A stretch of DNA of 64,000 nucleotides from Saprospiraceae bacterium (GCA_020628095.1 JAHDFP010000018.1:1-64000), one strand, 5' to 3'; positions 7,173-17,687 are shown, counted from the first letter of the stretch. Notes: generated by a model from the sequence alone, not told the origin. A program made the numbers and translations.

Positions 7173-10100
7173 CTACCTGACCAAGGTCAAATCTCCTACT
7201 ATAATTCGCTCCTGATTATTTTCTAATTGTAACTCTATCATGTACACATAGACCCCTATTTCTGCCTCTACATTATTATAATAACCGTCCCAAGCTGCCT
7301 CGTCGGCATCGGGTAATACATTAGAAGCAGAATAGACGAGGTTACCGAGACGATCATATATATTGAATAAGTTTATACGTTCCACATTATCCGTATTGAA
7401 TAATCTAAAGGAATTTTCTTTATCGTCTATCGAAAATATGTTAGGTACGTATATGTCTTCTTCCGGCGGTAAGATAACTCTCACTGACAATTGGTCTAGG
7501 GCTACACAACCATTTACATCTGTAATCTGTATTGCGATGGTGTTATCTTCCGATACTATGGATCTATATTCCAGAGAATCTAAACCAAGTATACCAGACA
7601 GATCTGACCATTCTATACCAGACAGGTCTGATTCCAATATGTTGACTAATGCATTAATAGTAATCTCGCTATCGAGTTCTACTTCTCTGTCTTCTCCTAG
7701 ATCAACAGTAATAACTTCTGGCTCTTCGATTATTATTTCTTGGCTTTCACTCTGGCAACCGTTCTCGTCTACTATATATACCGAATACATCCCAGGAGAC
7801 AAGCCTTCTATGATTTTGCCACTTTCTTGTACGATGTCATTGAGATAGCAAGTATAGGGGCCACTCGTAGGGCTTTCTATTACAATTTCTATAGTCCCAT
7901 TATCATCTCCAAAACATAAAACATCATCAGCGATATAGGTAAAATCTGGATTCGCTATCTTCACTAAGATAATTTCTGTCGAGCTAGATGGACAGCTATT
8001 AGTGCTTAAAAATGAGTAGGTAAAATTACTTTGCCCAATAGGTAAGTTATCAAGCTCTACCATATCTGATAGTATCATACTATCTATAGACCAGATGCCT
8101 CCATCATCTTCATTTTCTATAAGATCTACTAATGTGATGTTGAGCTCTTCGTCACAATAGATGGCTGGATCAAGCTGTTCTCCACTCGACAAATATTCAT
8201 CCAACGTTATGGCAATAATCACTTCTGGATCACAGGCAGGCGGATAAGATGCGTCATCTATTAGGTATATAAGCTCGTATTCGCCAGCAGTTCGGTCAAG
8301 TATGTCTAAGTCCAAACCATTAACAGCAGGGATATTGTAAAGGTTGTTTGGACTAGCAATAGACCATTCGCCTCTATATGGCCCTGTGTCAAATTGTGAC
8401 AACTCCAATACAGAATCACTATTACATGCCTCAAGTGGAGAATTACTAAAAACAGGACAGTCGCATGCCACAACAGTAATGACTATAGACTGAGTGGAAC
8501 CCTCACAAAACGGCTCGTAACTAGTAGTCGAAAATTCGAGAACATAATCACCTTCGCTTACATTAGCAAAATCAATTACATTTCCAGTTATGGATAATAA
8601 TGATCCTACATTCCATTCTCCGTTATCAGGTCTATCTTGGAATAAGTCATCTAAAGAAATTGTTGCACCAAAAAGTGGGTTATTACATATCTCAAAGTCC
8701 TCAACCAAGCTGAATGTCCAAGGTATCTGAGCATTAACTTCAAGAGATATGTCCTGCAACAATGCACACTCCTCATCTATATCCATGAGTCTCCATACAT
8801 CGGATTCTTTTGTTGCTACAAAACTTAACTGATCTCCTTCGTCTTCTAAAGTCTGAGCACGTTGCTCACCATCTTCGTTCTCAAATATTAAACTCACTGG
8901 ATATCCACCATTGACAGTAATATCAAAAAAGGTACTATCACCCAAACACACATTGGCGGTAGTCTCTGCGACTTCTACACTAACCTGTGGCAACCAAACA
9001 ACCACCGCAGGATCTGAAAACTGAAAGCACACATCATCCAAATTGATAGCATCATTAATAGATTCTCCTATGACGGCATTTAGATAGTATGTCTCATTGA
9101 CCTGCATTGTGTTATCAAAAGCGATAGGCTCTCCATAAGATATTGCGAACACATTGCCTATGGTTGTTGCACCTCCGTCATGTAATATATAAGCTAAGGT
9201 ATCTCCATCTTCTAATATGTAATCTTGATTAGAAATGTTGACATCCAATAATTCTGTCGTGCAAAGACTGATAGGAGTGGAATCAATGGTTCCTGGATCG
9301 GACATGCATTCACATAATATTGGTCCTACTGTTATCGTGCTTTCGCATGAAAAACGGTTTATTATCGTAAAGGTCGATTCTACACTTGGGTCTAATTGCT
9401 CAGAGGTGTAGTTGCCATTAGCACTTACCCCATTGATAATATACGGTGCTCCTGAGTCTAAGAGATCAATACTTAAAGTATAACTGGCTAAGTCAGGCGC
9501 GCATTCTGTAACCAAATTATTATAATCAGGCAATGGATGCTGAATGACGCGTAGAGTATCCTGATTAGTGCAGATCCCACTAGTTCGCCACTCCAATAGA
9601 TATTCTCCTACTGTATCAAAGGTGAAATCTGAATTTGCCGAATTAGGGTTTTCTATTTCTATGACTGCACCTACTGGATTATCTATCAATGTCCATTCTC
9701 CATTACTCGGACTAGCTGATAGTGGGACCATAAAATCACAGGTTTCTATCATATCTGATACGCTTACATCTGGTATACTATTCCATCTTACAGGTTGACC
9801 CATTGCAATATCGAGACAAGCATCATCTAAGTCTACTGCGCCATTAAGCTCGTTACCTACAACGTAGGAAATGTAATATGTCTCATCCAAAGTAAGCTGA
9901 GCAGAATACCCGAACACACCTGTTGCGTTACTATCGATTACCCGACCTAAAACCGATGTACTCGATGTGTGCAAAACGTATAAGCCGATATCATCAGGAT
10001 CTAAAAAACTACCTGTCACTAATGTAGAATAGGCAGAATCTTGAGTTCCGCAGATTTCTATAATCTGATTACTCATACTACCTGAATTAGAATCACAATC

Positions 10101-13097
10101 ACATAATTTTTTACCTGTGATAACAGAGGATGCGCATCCTGTAGAATCAGTAACAGAAAAACTATATTCGTTTCCCGTGGCTATCTCTTCTGTAGTAAAA
10201 ATATTGCCGCTAAAAGAACCCGCTAAACTAGTCTGGAATGGGGAACTACCTGTTACTTCAAAACTAATAGTGTAAGCATCATTAGTTGGGTTACACCGCT
10301 CTACAACATTTATAATCTGAGGATTGGTTTCAAAATTGATTTCTAATTGATATGATTCTTCACAAAAGTTATTACCATAGGTATACTCGATACTATAGAC
10401 TCCTGACTCATTGGTTATCACCGATGTCGGGATAGAATTATTTTCACTAAAATCGAGTGTGCTTGGACCGCTGACTTGAGACCATGTAATAAAATCGGCA
10501 TTGCTTGGAAGTTCCCCATTGATATCTAAGGTGTTATCACAAGTACTGAGTCCGCTATCCAGGTCTATTTCTCCAAAATAAGTAAACACAACAGGTTGAC
10601 CATTGGAGATAGATAGACATGGATCGTCTATATCTACTTCACCATTAAATTCATTGCCAACTATATAGCTGATGTAGTATATGGTATTGGCATCCATTTG
10701 GTTATCATCGAAAAAGAATATGCCTGTGCTATTGTAAGCCAAAATATCACCAAGGAAATCTTCGTCTCCATTATGCAAATAATATAAGCCCAAATCATTA
10801 TTGTCTAAGACGCCGTTTTGATCCCAAAACGCCATGACTTCCACATCATCTACAATACAACCTGTCAATAGATCATTAGGCATAGATCCCGCATCACTAA
10901 GACATGGACATGTATAATCTCCTTGAACGAAAGTCGTACAACCCGCATCATCTTCTATCTCGAAAAAATAGGAGCTACCAGATTCTATAACTTCTGATAT
11001 AAAGCTAGTACTACTTATCTCGACTCCGTTTATTCTAATAGGTTCTACATTACCTATAACTTCAAAACTGACGGTGTATTCATTTTCCAATGTACAATCA
11101 TAAAACAGATCAACCACTTCAGGTACGGCTAGTATCTCAATATCGATTTCGAATGAAGACTGACAACCATTATTATCTTCCAATAATCTTATGGTGTAAA
11201 TACCAGGGTCTGACGCTTCCGCACTTGTAGGTACTGCATTATCTGGCGCAAAAGTAATATCACCTGGTCCATCTATCAGCGACCATATTATTTCTGTGTT
11301 ATTAAATACCTGAGCATCCAAAGAAAATTGTAGATCACAAGATGGAGTAACAGGAATTATTTCAGGATAAGGATACTCGTACAAATTGATGTCTTGACAG
11401 ATCGGGCCTTGCATCGTTCCACAATCCGTTAGCACCTCGAGACATAAAGTGCCTATGCCCTCGGCATCGCCTTCGTAGGTAACTTCATTAGTTCCTTCAC
11501 CTGAGGTGATTATAAGATTAGTTGCTGTCCAGATATATTCGGTGACAGCAGGATCTTCTAATACGTTGCTTGTCTCTTGATCACCAAGGCACAATTCGGA
11601 CGGGCCGTCTATTTCGTCTGGAATGGTATAATCAAATCTTATATCCACATCCACACATAAAGGCTCACCGACACATCCTCCTAGATTATCGATAAGCTCT
11701 ATACATATTTCTCCTACAGACTCTTCATTTATCCATTCTATCTCTACACTTTCATCTGTTTGGCTGAGGATAGTACCATCTGTTACGGTAACCGAATAGC
11801 TCTGATCAAATCCAGGACTGGGTGAAAAAGTGTAATCTCTGATTTCGCCTGGACAAACCATAAAGTCTCCCATGATATCCAGTGGTTCGGGTTCTCTGAC
11901 ATCTACATTTATACAGCTTTCAGGTGGGGCACAAGGCTCGTTGACTAATATGCAGATCAAACCAGGACCTGAAATCCATTCTATAGTTATTATATCGTCT
12001 GTAACAAAAAATGTGGCGAATCCGCCTGATGTTATGGAAACTATATAGTCGAATGAGGGATTATAGTCTCCTATCACATATTCTACGAGAACTCCCGCAC
12101 ATATCTCTATGGGACCTATTATAGTAGGTTGAATAACTTGAGGAAATATAGTAACATCTACACACACATCTGAGATGTCGGCGCAATATGTCCCGGCATC
12201 TATATCACCTTGTATATCACTAAGTGTAACTCCAGGCCCAGGCAATAATCCTGCATCATTTATCAGATAAGATAACCCGCAGACCTGATAATCTCCTGGT
12301 GGATAAGAAGTCAGATCGGTTGTCATATTGATATCTATAACATTGCCTGTGGCAGCGTCAGCAATGATATAGGTATAATCGAAGTCGGAAGCTGGTGGCC
12401 GATTTCCATTAGGGAAGCTAGGTGGTGCAGAAAAACTTAGCCCAGGATCTCCCTGACATAAGGCTATAGGACTTAATGACAGTTCTCCACCTTCCGCTAC
12501 GCAAAAAGGAGGCGGCGGTACACAAAACCCCGGATTACTACAACCCAGTCCCGAGTCATCCGCAAAGCCTATCGTCCAAAAAAGTAAAGTTGTTTCGTCT
12601 GCGAAAACATTATCCGTCATAAGTAGCTGCCACGTTCCATCCACTGGACCTGAGAGCTGTTCTAGACAGTTACCATCAGCTGGATAATAGGTACCAAAGT
12701 ATGATCCATTATCCACGTATCCAGCACCAGAATCAAATTGGGCTGGGAAACCACCGTCGGGCGATGCACCCTGATCACATGATAGAAAACAAATGTCAAA
12801 AGAAATATTCTGTCCTACCCCTATACCTGTCTCTAATATCAAATCTATCGAAGAGCCATCAGGAGCAATTATCGTAGCATTAAATTCTGGGATCGCATCA
12901 CTTAGTAACTCCAGACATATCTGACACACCTGTTGGCCATTAGATCCTAAGGTTGGATTGACAGCTCCAGATATACCCATAGAGCTTATAGCACTTCCAT
13001 TACTTGGGACTACAATGGAACAATCTTGGCAATCACATTGGGCAATAAGCAAAGCGGCTTGAAAGGAAAATGCTATGAATAAAATTAATCTAACCAT
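7173..13097 (-). CDS. Giant secreted surface protein with T9SS type B sorting domain
   Basis: A 1974-residue exported protein. A signal peptide (about residues 1-19, MVRLILFIAFSFQAALLIAQ) is followed by a Cys-rich, proprotein-convertase-P-like beta domain to about residue 185. A long series of PKD/Ig-like modules comes next (the pattern GP..IC.G is repeated). A distinctive module of about 110 residues occurs three times; its copies end in YISYIVGNEFNGEVDIDDPC, YISYVVGNELNGAVDLDDAC and YLNAVIGESINDAINLDDVC. The last 90 residues (IYVPNIFS, FNIYDRLGNLVY, WDGYYNN, GVYVYMIEL, GDLTLVR) are the gliding-motility-associated C-terminal domain used as a type B T9SS signal. It is probably a cell-surface adhesin or matrix protein. 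There is no catalytic domain that I recognise. Confidence 0.85.
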   Translation of the reverse strand: MVRLILFIAFSFQAALLIAQCDCQDCSIVVPSNGSAISSMGISGAVNPTLGSNGQQVCQICLELLSDAIPEFNATIIAPDGSSIDLILETGIGVGQNISFDICFLSCDQGASPDGGFPAQFDSGAGYVDNGSYFGTYYPADGNCLEQLSGPVDGTWQLLMTDNVFADETTLLFWTIGFADDSGLGCSNPGFCVPPPPFCVAEGGELSLSPIALCQGDPGLSFSAPPSFPNGNRPPASDFDYTYIIADAATGNVIDINMTTDLTSYPPGDYQVCGLSYLINDAGLLPGPGVTLSDIQGDIDAGTYCADISDVCVDVTIFPQVIQPTIIGPIEICAGVLVEYVIGDYNPSFDYIVSITSGGFATFFVTDDIITIEWISGPGLICILVNEPCAPPESCINVDVREPEPLDIMGDFMVCPGEIRDYTFSPSPGFDQSYSVTVTDGTILSQTDESVEIEWINEESVGEICIELIDNLGGCVGEPLCVDVDIRFDYTIPDEIDGPSELCLGDQETSNVLEDPAVTEYIWTATNLIITSGEGTNEVTYEGDAEGIGTLCLEVLTDCGTMQGPICQDINLYEYPYPEIIPVTPSCDLQFSLDAQVFNNTEIIWSLIDGPGDITFAPDNAVPTSAEASDPGIYTIRLLEDNNGCQSSFEIDIEILAVPEVVDLFYDCTLENEYTVSFEVIGNVEPIRINGVEISSTSFISEVIESGSSYFFEIEDDAGCTTFVQGDYTCPCLSDAGSMPNDLLTGCIVDDVEVMAFWDQNGVLDNNDLGLYYLHNGDEDFLGDILAYNSTGIFFFDDNQMDANTIYYISYIVGNEFNGEVDIDDPCLSISNGQPVVFTYFGEIDLDSGLSTCDNTLDINGELPSNADFITWSQVSGPSTLDFSENNSIPTSVITNESGVYSIEYTYGNNFCEESYQLEINFETNPQIINVVERCNPTNDAYTISFEVTGSSPFQTSLAGSFSGNIFTTEEIATGNEYSFSVTDSTGCASSVITGKKLCDCDSNSGSMSNQIIEICGTQDSAYSTLVTGSFLDPDDIGLYVLHTSSTSVLGRVIDSNATGVFGYSAQLTLDETYYISYVVGNELNGAVDLDDACLDIAMGQPVRWNSIPDVSVSDMIETCDFMVPLSASPSNGEWTLIDNPVGAVIEIENPNSANSDFTFDTVGEYLLEWRTSGICTNQDTLRVIQHPLPDYNNLVTECAPDLASYTLSIDLLDSGAPYIINGVSANGNYTSEQLDPSVESTFTIINRFSCESTITVGPILCECMSDPGTIDSTPISLCTTELLDVNISNQDYILEDGDTLAYILHDGGATTIGNVFAISYGEPIAFDNTMQVNETYYLNAVIGESINDAINLDDVCFQFSDPAVVVWLPQVSVEVAETTANVCLGDSTFFDITVNGGYPVSLIFENEDGEQRAQTLEDEGDQLSFVATKESDVWRLMDIDEECALLQDISLEVNAQIPWTFSLVEDFEICNNPLFGATISLDDLFQDRPDNGEWNVGSLLSITGNVIDFANVSEGDYVLEFSTTSYEPFCEGSTQSIVITVVACDCPVFSNSPLEACNSDSVLELSQFDTGPYRGEWSIASPNNLYNIPAVNGLDLDILDRTAGEYELIYLIDDASYPPACDPEVIIAITLDEYLSSGEQLDPAIYCDEELNITLVDLIENEDDGGIWSIDSMILSDMVELDNLPIGQSNFTYSFLSTNSCPSSSTEIILVKIANPDFTYIADDVLCFGDDNGTIEIVIESPTSGPYTCYLNDIVQESGKIIEGLSPGMYSVYIVDENGCQSESQEIIIEEPEVITVDLGEDREVELDSEITINALVNILESDLSGIEWSDLSGILGLDSLEYRSIVSEDNTIAIQITDVNGCVALDQLSVRVILPPEEDIYVPNIFSIDDKENSFRLFNTDNVERINLFNIYDRLGNLVYSASNVLPDADEAAWDGYYNNVEAEIGVYVYMIELQLENNQERIIVGDLTLVR

Positions 13098-13486
13098 GAA
13101 TTCAATTATTTAGGAACTTTCAGAAACTTGACTCAAACAATTATCAATCATTATTGTAATGCCCAGTATTCCACCAAGTGCTCAGAATCTCATTGTTAAA
13201 AAATCTATCTCACATTTACTCAAAAGAAAAATAGAAGGAAACTAATCTTAAACTAAAAGATAATACTATTCTCATGATGTTTAGATCATATACGATTATT
13301 TTCCTGTATTAATTGATTTTTTTGAGGCACTCACTCTTATATATTGATTTCTTTCAAAAAGGTTGTATCCAATGAAGAAAATTTCATTTTTTTTCTCGAA
13401 AGAAACTACAGAATGAACAACACTATATTAAAAAAGGGCTATGAGAAAATCTGTTCTATAGCGAAATCATATATGATGATATGCGT
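13098..13486. other. AT-rich intergenic stretch without a convincing gene
   Basis: Upstream of both the giant T9SS gene (leftward) and sulP (rightward), so it must hold promoters for both. I see only AT-rich sequence and one short open frame of 30 codons (13413-13505). That frame has no distinctive composition and overlaps the operator candidate, so I do not call it. Confidence 0.4.
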
Positions 13487-13517
13487 TAGTATTACTAATT
13501 TTTAGGTAGTATTACTA
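13487..13517. promoter_or_regulatory. Tandem palindromic operator candidate ahead of sulP
   Basis: The 11-mer TAGTATTACTA occurs twice, at 13487-13497 and 13507-13517. Each copy is an odd palindrome (TAGTA, central T, TACTA). The repeat distance is exactly 20 bp, close to two helical turns, so both sites face the same side of the DNA. The second copy ends 35 bases before the SulP start codon. This is a typical layout for cooperative binding of a dimeric regulator. The regulator is unknown. Confidence 0.5.
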
Positions 13518-13552
13518 TATTACATAAGTTCTATACTTACAAACTCATCAAT

Positions 13553-15406
13553 ATGCTCGATAAACTTGGCTTCGACTTCAAACATTTTAGAGGAGATTTT
13601 TTTGGTGGTGTAACCGCTGGTATTGTTGCACTTCCATTGGCATTAGCATTCGGTGTTCAGTCTGGCTTAGGCCCAAGTGCTGGTTTATATGGAGCCATTT
13701 TCATAGCCTTTTTCGCAGCTCTGTTTGGTGGAACTAACACCCAGATTTCTGGACCTACAGCTCCTATGACAGCAGTCAGTATGCTTATAGTCGCAGGAAT
13801 CGTCGCGGCTAATGATGGTGACGTACAAAAAGCTCTGCCTTCCATATTGATAGTATTCTTGTTAGCAGGACTATTCCAGATAGGATTAGGTGTTATCGGA
13901 ATTGGCAAATACATTAAGTATATACCCTATCCTGTGGTATCAGGCTTTATGACCGCTATAGGGGTTATTATACTTGTCACTCAGATCTTACCAGCGATAG
14001 GATATTATCCTAAAGAGGATGCCGAATATGTCAGCCAATACGAGGCACAAGCTCAAGAGGTTATCCTAGAAAATATACTAAGAGACGAAGCGGGAGAAGG
14101 AATCCTAGTACTGGACAATTTTAAAGAGACCATCAGTAGAGCTAATGAAATAACACCAGCCGCCATTGCTAAAGAGAGTCAGACCCTCGCTGGTGCAAAT
14201 ACCAGTGGTGTATTAGGAGCACTCAAAATATTGCCAAGAGCAGTGCAGAATATCAGATGGCTTGAGCTATGGATAGCGCTGGCTACTATTTTTATTATTT
14301 ATGGTTTCAAACGAATTACCACCGCCGTACCGAGTACCCTCGTGGCGCTCTTGGTAGTCAGTGGAGTCGCCATTGCCATGAATCTTGACTATTATCCGAT
14401 AGCAGAAATACCTAGCGGATTTCCAAAACCAGAACTCGGCATGTTCACTAATCTGAGCTGGTCTAGTATAGCGCCTTACATCGTGACTGCCTTTCTATTA
14501 AGTTTATTAGGAGCTATAGATTCTTTATTGACTTCTATAGTCGCTGATAATATGACGAAGACAAGGCATAAGCCAAATAAAGAACTCATAGGTCAAGGAA
14601 TAGGTAACTCGATAGCAGCTATTTTCGGTGGCTTACCAGGTGCGGGTGCTACGATCCGTACAGTGGTCAATATTAATGCCGGAGGAAAGACAAGATTATC
14701 TGGTATGATTGCGGGTTTACTATTGATGACTATATTATTAGTCCTAGGACCTATCGCATCAAAAATACCAGCCGCTGTATTAGCGGGAATCCTTATAACT
14801 GTAGGTATCGGCGTTATGGATTATAAAGGCCTGAAGGCGATCCCTCACATGCCTTTCGCAGAGGTGGCTATCATGTTGACCGTATTGGCTATCGCTTCTT
14901 TCTATGACTTGATCGTTGCTGTCGGTGTCGGGCTTGTTATTGCCTCTCTTATGTTTATGAAAAAGATTGGTGACTTGACCGCTCAGAAGTCCAAGGTTCA
15001 ATCTCTGAATGAAGAAGAAGCCTGGTCAGATGAAGGCAAGTTTCCGGAAAATCTCAAAGAGGAAGTATTTATTAAGCATATAGATGGACCACTTTTCTTT
15101 GGTTCGACTTCTGATTTTCAGCAATTAGCTATGCAGATACCTAATACGGCATCGACGGTTATGATACGTATGGACAAAGTCCCTTATATGGACCAGTCAG
15201 GACTGTATGCCATGGAAGATATATTGGTCGATCTCCGTCAGAATAATATCAAGGTACTCTTAGTCGGACTCAAGGAGCAGCCCCGTTATATGCTGGAGCG
15301 TATCGATATTATTCCAGATCTGATATCAGAGGATCTCATATTTGATGATGTGGACACTAGTTTTACTTGGATGAAAGAAAATGTTGAGGATTTGTTCCCT
15401 GTGTAG
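13553..15406 (+). CDS. SulP/SLC26-family inorganic anion transporter
   Basis: A 617-residue inner-membrane permease. The N-terminal part has the SulP signature region (GGVTAGIVALPLALAFGVQSG, SGPTAPMTAV) and about 12 hydrophobic segments up to roughly residue 475. A cytoplasmic STAS domain follows (HIDGPLFFGSTSDF, VPYMDQSGLYAMEDIL) to the C-terminus. Family members carry sulfate, bicarbonate or other anions, and the sequence does not decide which. An extra soluble insert at about residues 155-215 interrupts the membrane domain. Two palindromes just upstream suggest transcriptional control. The gene stands alone, with a 204-base gap before the sigma factor. Confidence 0.88.
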   Translation: MLDKLGFDFKHFRGDFFGGVTAGIVALPLALAFGVQSGLGPSAGLYGAIFIAFFAALFGGTNTQISGPTAPMTAVSMLIVAGIVAANDGDVQKALPSILIVFLLAGLFQIGLGVIGIGKYIKYIPYPVVSGFMTAIGVIILVTQILPAIGYYPKEDAEYVSQYEAQAQEVILENILRDEAGEGILVLDNFKETISRANEITPAAIAKESQTLAGANTSGVLGALKILPRAVQNIRWLELWIALATIFIIYGFKRITTAVPSTLVALLVVSGVAIAMNLDYYPIAEIPSGFPKPELGMFTNLSWSSIAPYIVTAFLLSLLGAIDSLLTSIVADNMTKTRHKPNKELIGQGIGNSIAAIFGGLPGAGATIRTVVNINAGGKTRLSGMIAGLLLMTILLVLGPIASKIPAAVLAGILITVGIGVMDYKGLKAIPHMPFAEVAIMLTVLAIASFYDLIVAVGVGLVIASLMFMKKIGDLTAQKSKVQSLNEEEAWSDEGKFPENLKEEVFIKHIDGPLFFGSTSDFQQLAMQIPNTASTVMIRMDKVPYMDQSGLYAMEDILVDLRQNNIKVLLVGLKEQPRYMLERIDIIPDLISEDLIFDDVDTSFTWMKENVEDLFPV

Positions 15407-15570
15407 GGGAACGAATCCTCGAATTACAACCCGATAATCAATAGTTTACATATACAGATTCCGTAAATCAGGGTATTCGTATTTCTTATTAGCTTTAAAA
15501 GTCACACCTTTTTATAAAATTTTAATAAAAAGCAGCATACTCGGTTAACGTGACGTTATAGAGGTGCAAA

Positions 15571-15578
15571 TAAATTTG
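15571..15578 (+). promoter_or_regulatory. Possible -7 box for the ECF sigma gene
   Basis: TAAATTTG matches the Bacteroidota -7 consensus TAnnTTTG and lies 33 bases before the start codon. No good TTTG is seen at the expected -33 distance, so this is a half-match only. Confidence 0.35.
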
Positions 15579-15610
15579 GAGAGAGGTATTTCTGTAATAC
15601 TTTAGTCACC

Positions 15611-16174
15611 ATGGAATTAACATTGAACATTCAAGAAAGCGAAAAGGACTTTATCCGCGCCTGTGTTCTCAACGAAGAATGGGCGCAGAAGAAGATATAT
15701 GAAGAGCACTACTCCATCATGTATCCTGTCTGCCTACGATATGCCAATGATGCAGAAGAAGCACTAGATATACTGCATGAAGGTTTCATCAAAGTATTCA
15801 GACATATAGGGAAATACTCGGTGGGGACATCTCTCAAAGCCTGGATAAAAAGAATTATGGTAAATACAGCTATAGATTATTATCGCAAAAAAAGCAGAAG
15901 ACGCACCAGCGATCTGGATGATGCCAGAGGCGTGGAAGTCGGCGGATCTGATGCGGTGAGCGATATGGCTACCCAGGAAATTCTTTTGGCTCTACAAGAA
16001 TTATCGCCTGCCTACAGACAGGTTTTCAATCTTTATATTATAGAAGGATACTCTCACAAAGAGGTCGCAGATAAGCTAAATATCTCTGAGAGCACTTCTA
16101 GGTCCAATCTTGTGAAAGCAAGACAAAAATTAAAAAGCATTTTGTTATCAAAAGGTATCGAATATGGAGGATAA
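15611..16174 (+). CDS. ECF-type RNA polymerase sigma factor
   Basis: A 187-residue sigma-70-family protein with only regions 2 and 4. Region 2 includes DAEEALDILHEGFIKVFRHI (about residues 50-70) and the -10 recognition helix SLKAWIKRIMVNTAIDYYRK. Region 4 includes LSPAYRQVFNLYIIEGYSHKEVADKL and the recognition helix ISESTSRSNLVKARQKL. It is coupled to the next gene by an 11-base overlap, so the two products should be made together. Pairs of this kind in Bacteroidota link a sigma factor to a membrane or envelope partner. Confidence 0.9.
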   Translation: MELTLNIQESEKDFIRACVLNEEWAQKKIYEEHYSIMYPVCLRYANDAEEALDILHEGFIKVFRHIGKYSVGTSLKAWIKRIMVNTAIDYYRKKSRRRTSDLDDARGVEVGGSDAVSDMATQEILLALQELSPAYRQVFNLYIIEGYSHKEVADKLNISESTSRSNLVKARQKLKSILLSKGIEYGG

Positions 16175-17654
16175 GAGATTCGATGATATTATAAAAGGAA
16201 AGTTGGCGAATCTCTCCAGTGAGGCTACTCCTCGTTGGGATTTATTCTTAGAAAAGAAAAATCAATACGCCCAAAAGAAATCTGACAAACAGTTTGACAA
16301 TTCGCTAAGAGAATCTCTTTCTAATCATACTGTCCCGTATAATTCTGACCATTGGGTGTTGCTCAAAGAAAGACTAGAGCGGATATATGCTATCAAGACT
16401 AGACTCTATACGATCAAGTCTTATGAGGTCCTGGCATTGCTTTTACTTACTCTGGGATTCGGGAATATAGATTCGTCTTATTGGAATTCTGCAAATTCGT
16501 ATTACCCATCCATAGTGCTAGAGGAAACTGAAGAAGATAATTTGAGAGATAATGATGTAAAAATCATCAACCAAGAATTACTCGCCGAGGTAGAAGAAAA
16601 TGATGTTACAGAAGGCACAAATATTTCTACCAGAAAAGCATCCACGGAGCACAAGACGACGACAATAAAGAATACAATAGTTGCTGAGAACAAAAGCAGC
16701 TTAGGCAAGCGTAATGATTTACCTAATCAGAGGTCTGTCGTTGACGGTAATAATAATACGAATACAACTGAGGCAATTGTTAGCCATAGAACTAAGGAAA
16801 ACGCGATAAATACGCCTTTAGACATAATCCATGAAAGCAAAGGTCTTCTCGCTTTAGCTCAATCTATTGACCCTATCAAAAGTCAATTGGCACCTGATGG
16901 TAAAACGATAACTCTTATAAAAGAAGGAAACACTCCTAAGAAGAAAGCGAATAAAGAATATACAGATGATAGCTGGTTACATTTCAATGTTCATTTTGAT
17001 AATAATGTAATCTCTACGGCCTATCACCCAGATTATAACGTCAATGGTCCTACGAGAGGTGAGATGTTTGGATTCTCAGCTTCAGTACTATATAGCTTTG
17101 AGAAAAAAGCGATGGAGTACGAGACGGGATTAGCTTATACCAGTTTTGATAAACTCTGGAATTTTTCGGAAACATTTTATGCAGGTCCTGACGTGATGAA
17201 ATACTTTTTGACTAATGTTCATTTTGATATCGTATCAGTTCCATTGCGAGCCAAATATCATTTTGTCGAAAACGAAGATTGGTCTCTGTTCTTATCAGGA
17301 GGTCTATCCTTAGGAGTCATCGCTAATGCGAATTACACAGAAAATATAGACAAAATAGGACTCAGAACAATAAGACAGGGGCAACCCATCCCGACAAGAC
17401 CTGATGTCATCACTTCTCCTTTCCAGAATACACAACCTTTTACTAAAGGTATTTTCCAAGGGGGCAGTATAAGTGACAACGTCATGGCTAATGCGACTCT
17501 GGGTATCGGTATGCAAAGAAATATTACACCTATGACTTCAGCATATTTTATGGGTGATTTACAACTCGGTCTTTTGGACAACTCTTATGGACCGACACAA
17601 ATAGAAAGGATTAACAAATTCTCAATTGGTTTTGGATTAAAACGTAAGTTTTAG
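16164..17654 (+). CDS. Putative membrane protein with C-terminal outer-membrane beta-barrel, partner of the sigma factor
   Basis: A 496-residue protein overlapping the sigma gene. The first 85 residues are charged and predicted cytoplasmic, with two similar stretches (RWDLFLEKKNQ and HWVLLKERLER). A hydrophobic segment follows (YEVLALLLLTLGFG, about residues 90-105), then a long Asn/Thr/Glu-rich linker. The last 220 residues look like an outer-membrane beta-barrel domain of the PorT-like class, with alternating aromatic residues, FGFSASVLYSFEKK and a terminal FSIGFGLKRKF. The position and the cytoplasmic head suggest an anti-sigma or sensor role spanning the envelope, which is inferred. Confidence 0.6.
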   Translation: MEDKRFDDIIKGKLANLSSEATPRWDLFLEKKNQYAQKKSDKQFDNSLRESLSNHTVPYNSDHWVLLKERLERIYAIKTRLYTIKSYEVLALLLLTLGFGNIDSSYWNSANSYYPSIVLEETEEDNLRDNDVKIINQELLAEVEENDVTEGTNISTRKASTEHKTTTIKNTIVAENKSSLGKRNDLPNQRSVVDGNNNTNTTEAIVSHRTKENAINTPLDIIHESKGLLALAQSIDPIKSQLAPDGKTITLIKEGNTPKKKANKEYTDDSWLHFNVHFDNNVISTAYHPDYNVNGPTRGEMFGFSASVLYSFEKKAMEYETGLAYTSFDKLWNFSETFYAGPDVMKYFLTNVHFDIVSVPLRAKYHFVENEDWSLFLSGGLSLGVIANANYTENIDKIGLRTIRQGQPIPTRPDVITSPFQNTQPFTKGIFQGGSISDNVMANATLGIGMQRNITPMTSAYFMGDLQLGLLDNSYGPTQIERINKFSIGFGLKRKF

Positions 17655-17687
17655 TTTTAGAAGTAAGTTTGATATGTTTTTAAAAGA

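Noticed and set aside
13413-13505. 30-codon frame before the SulP gene, considered as a second leader peptide
   Set aside because: It has only two isolated Cys codons, no amino-acid run and no terminator hairpin after it, and it overlaps the palindromes.
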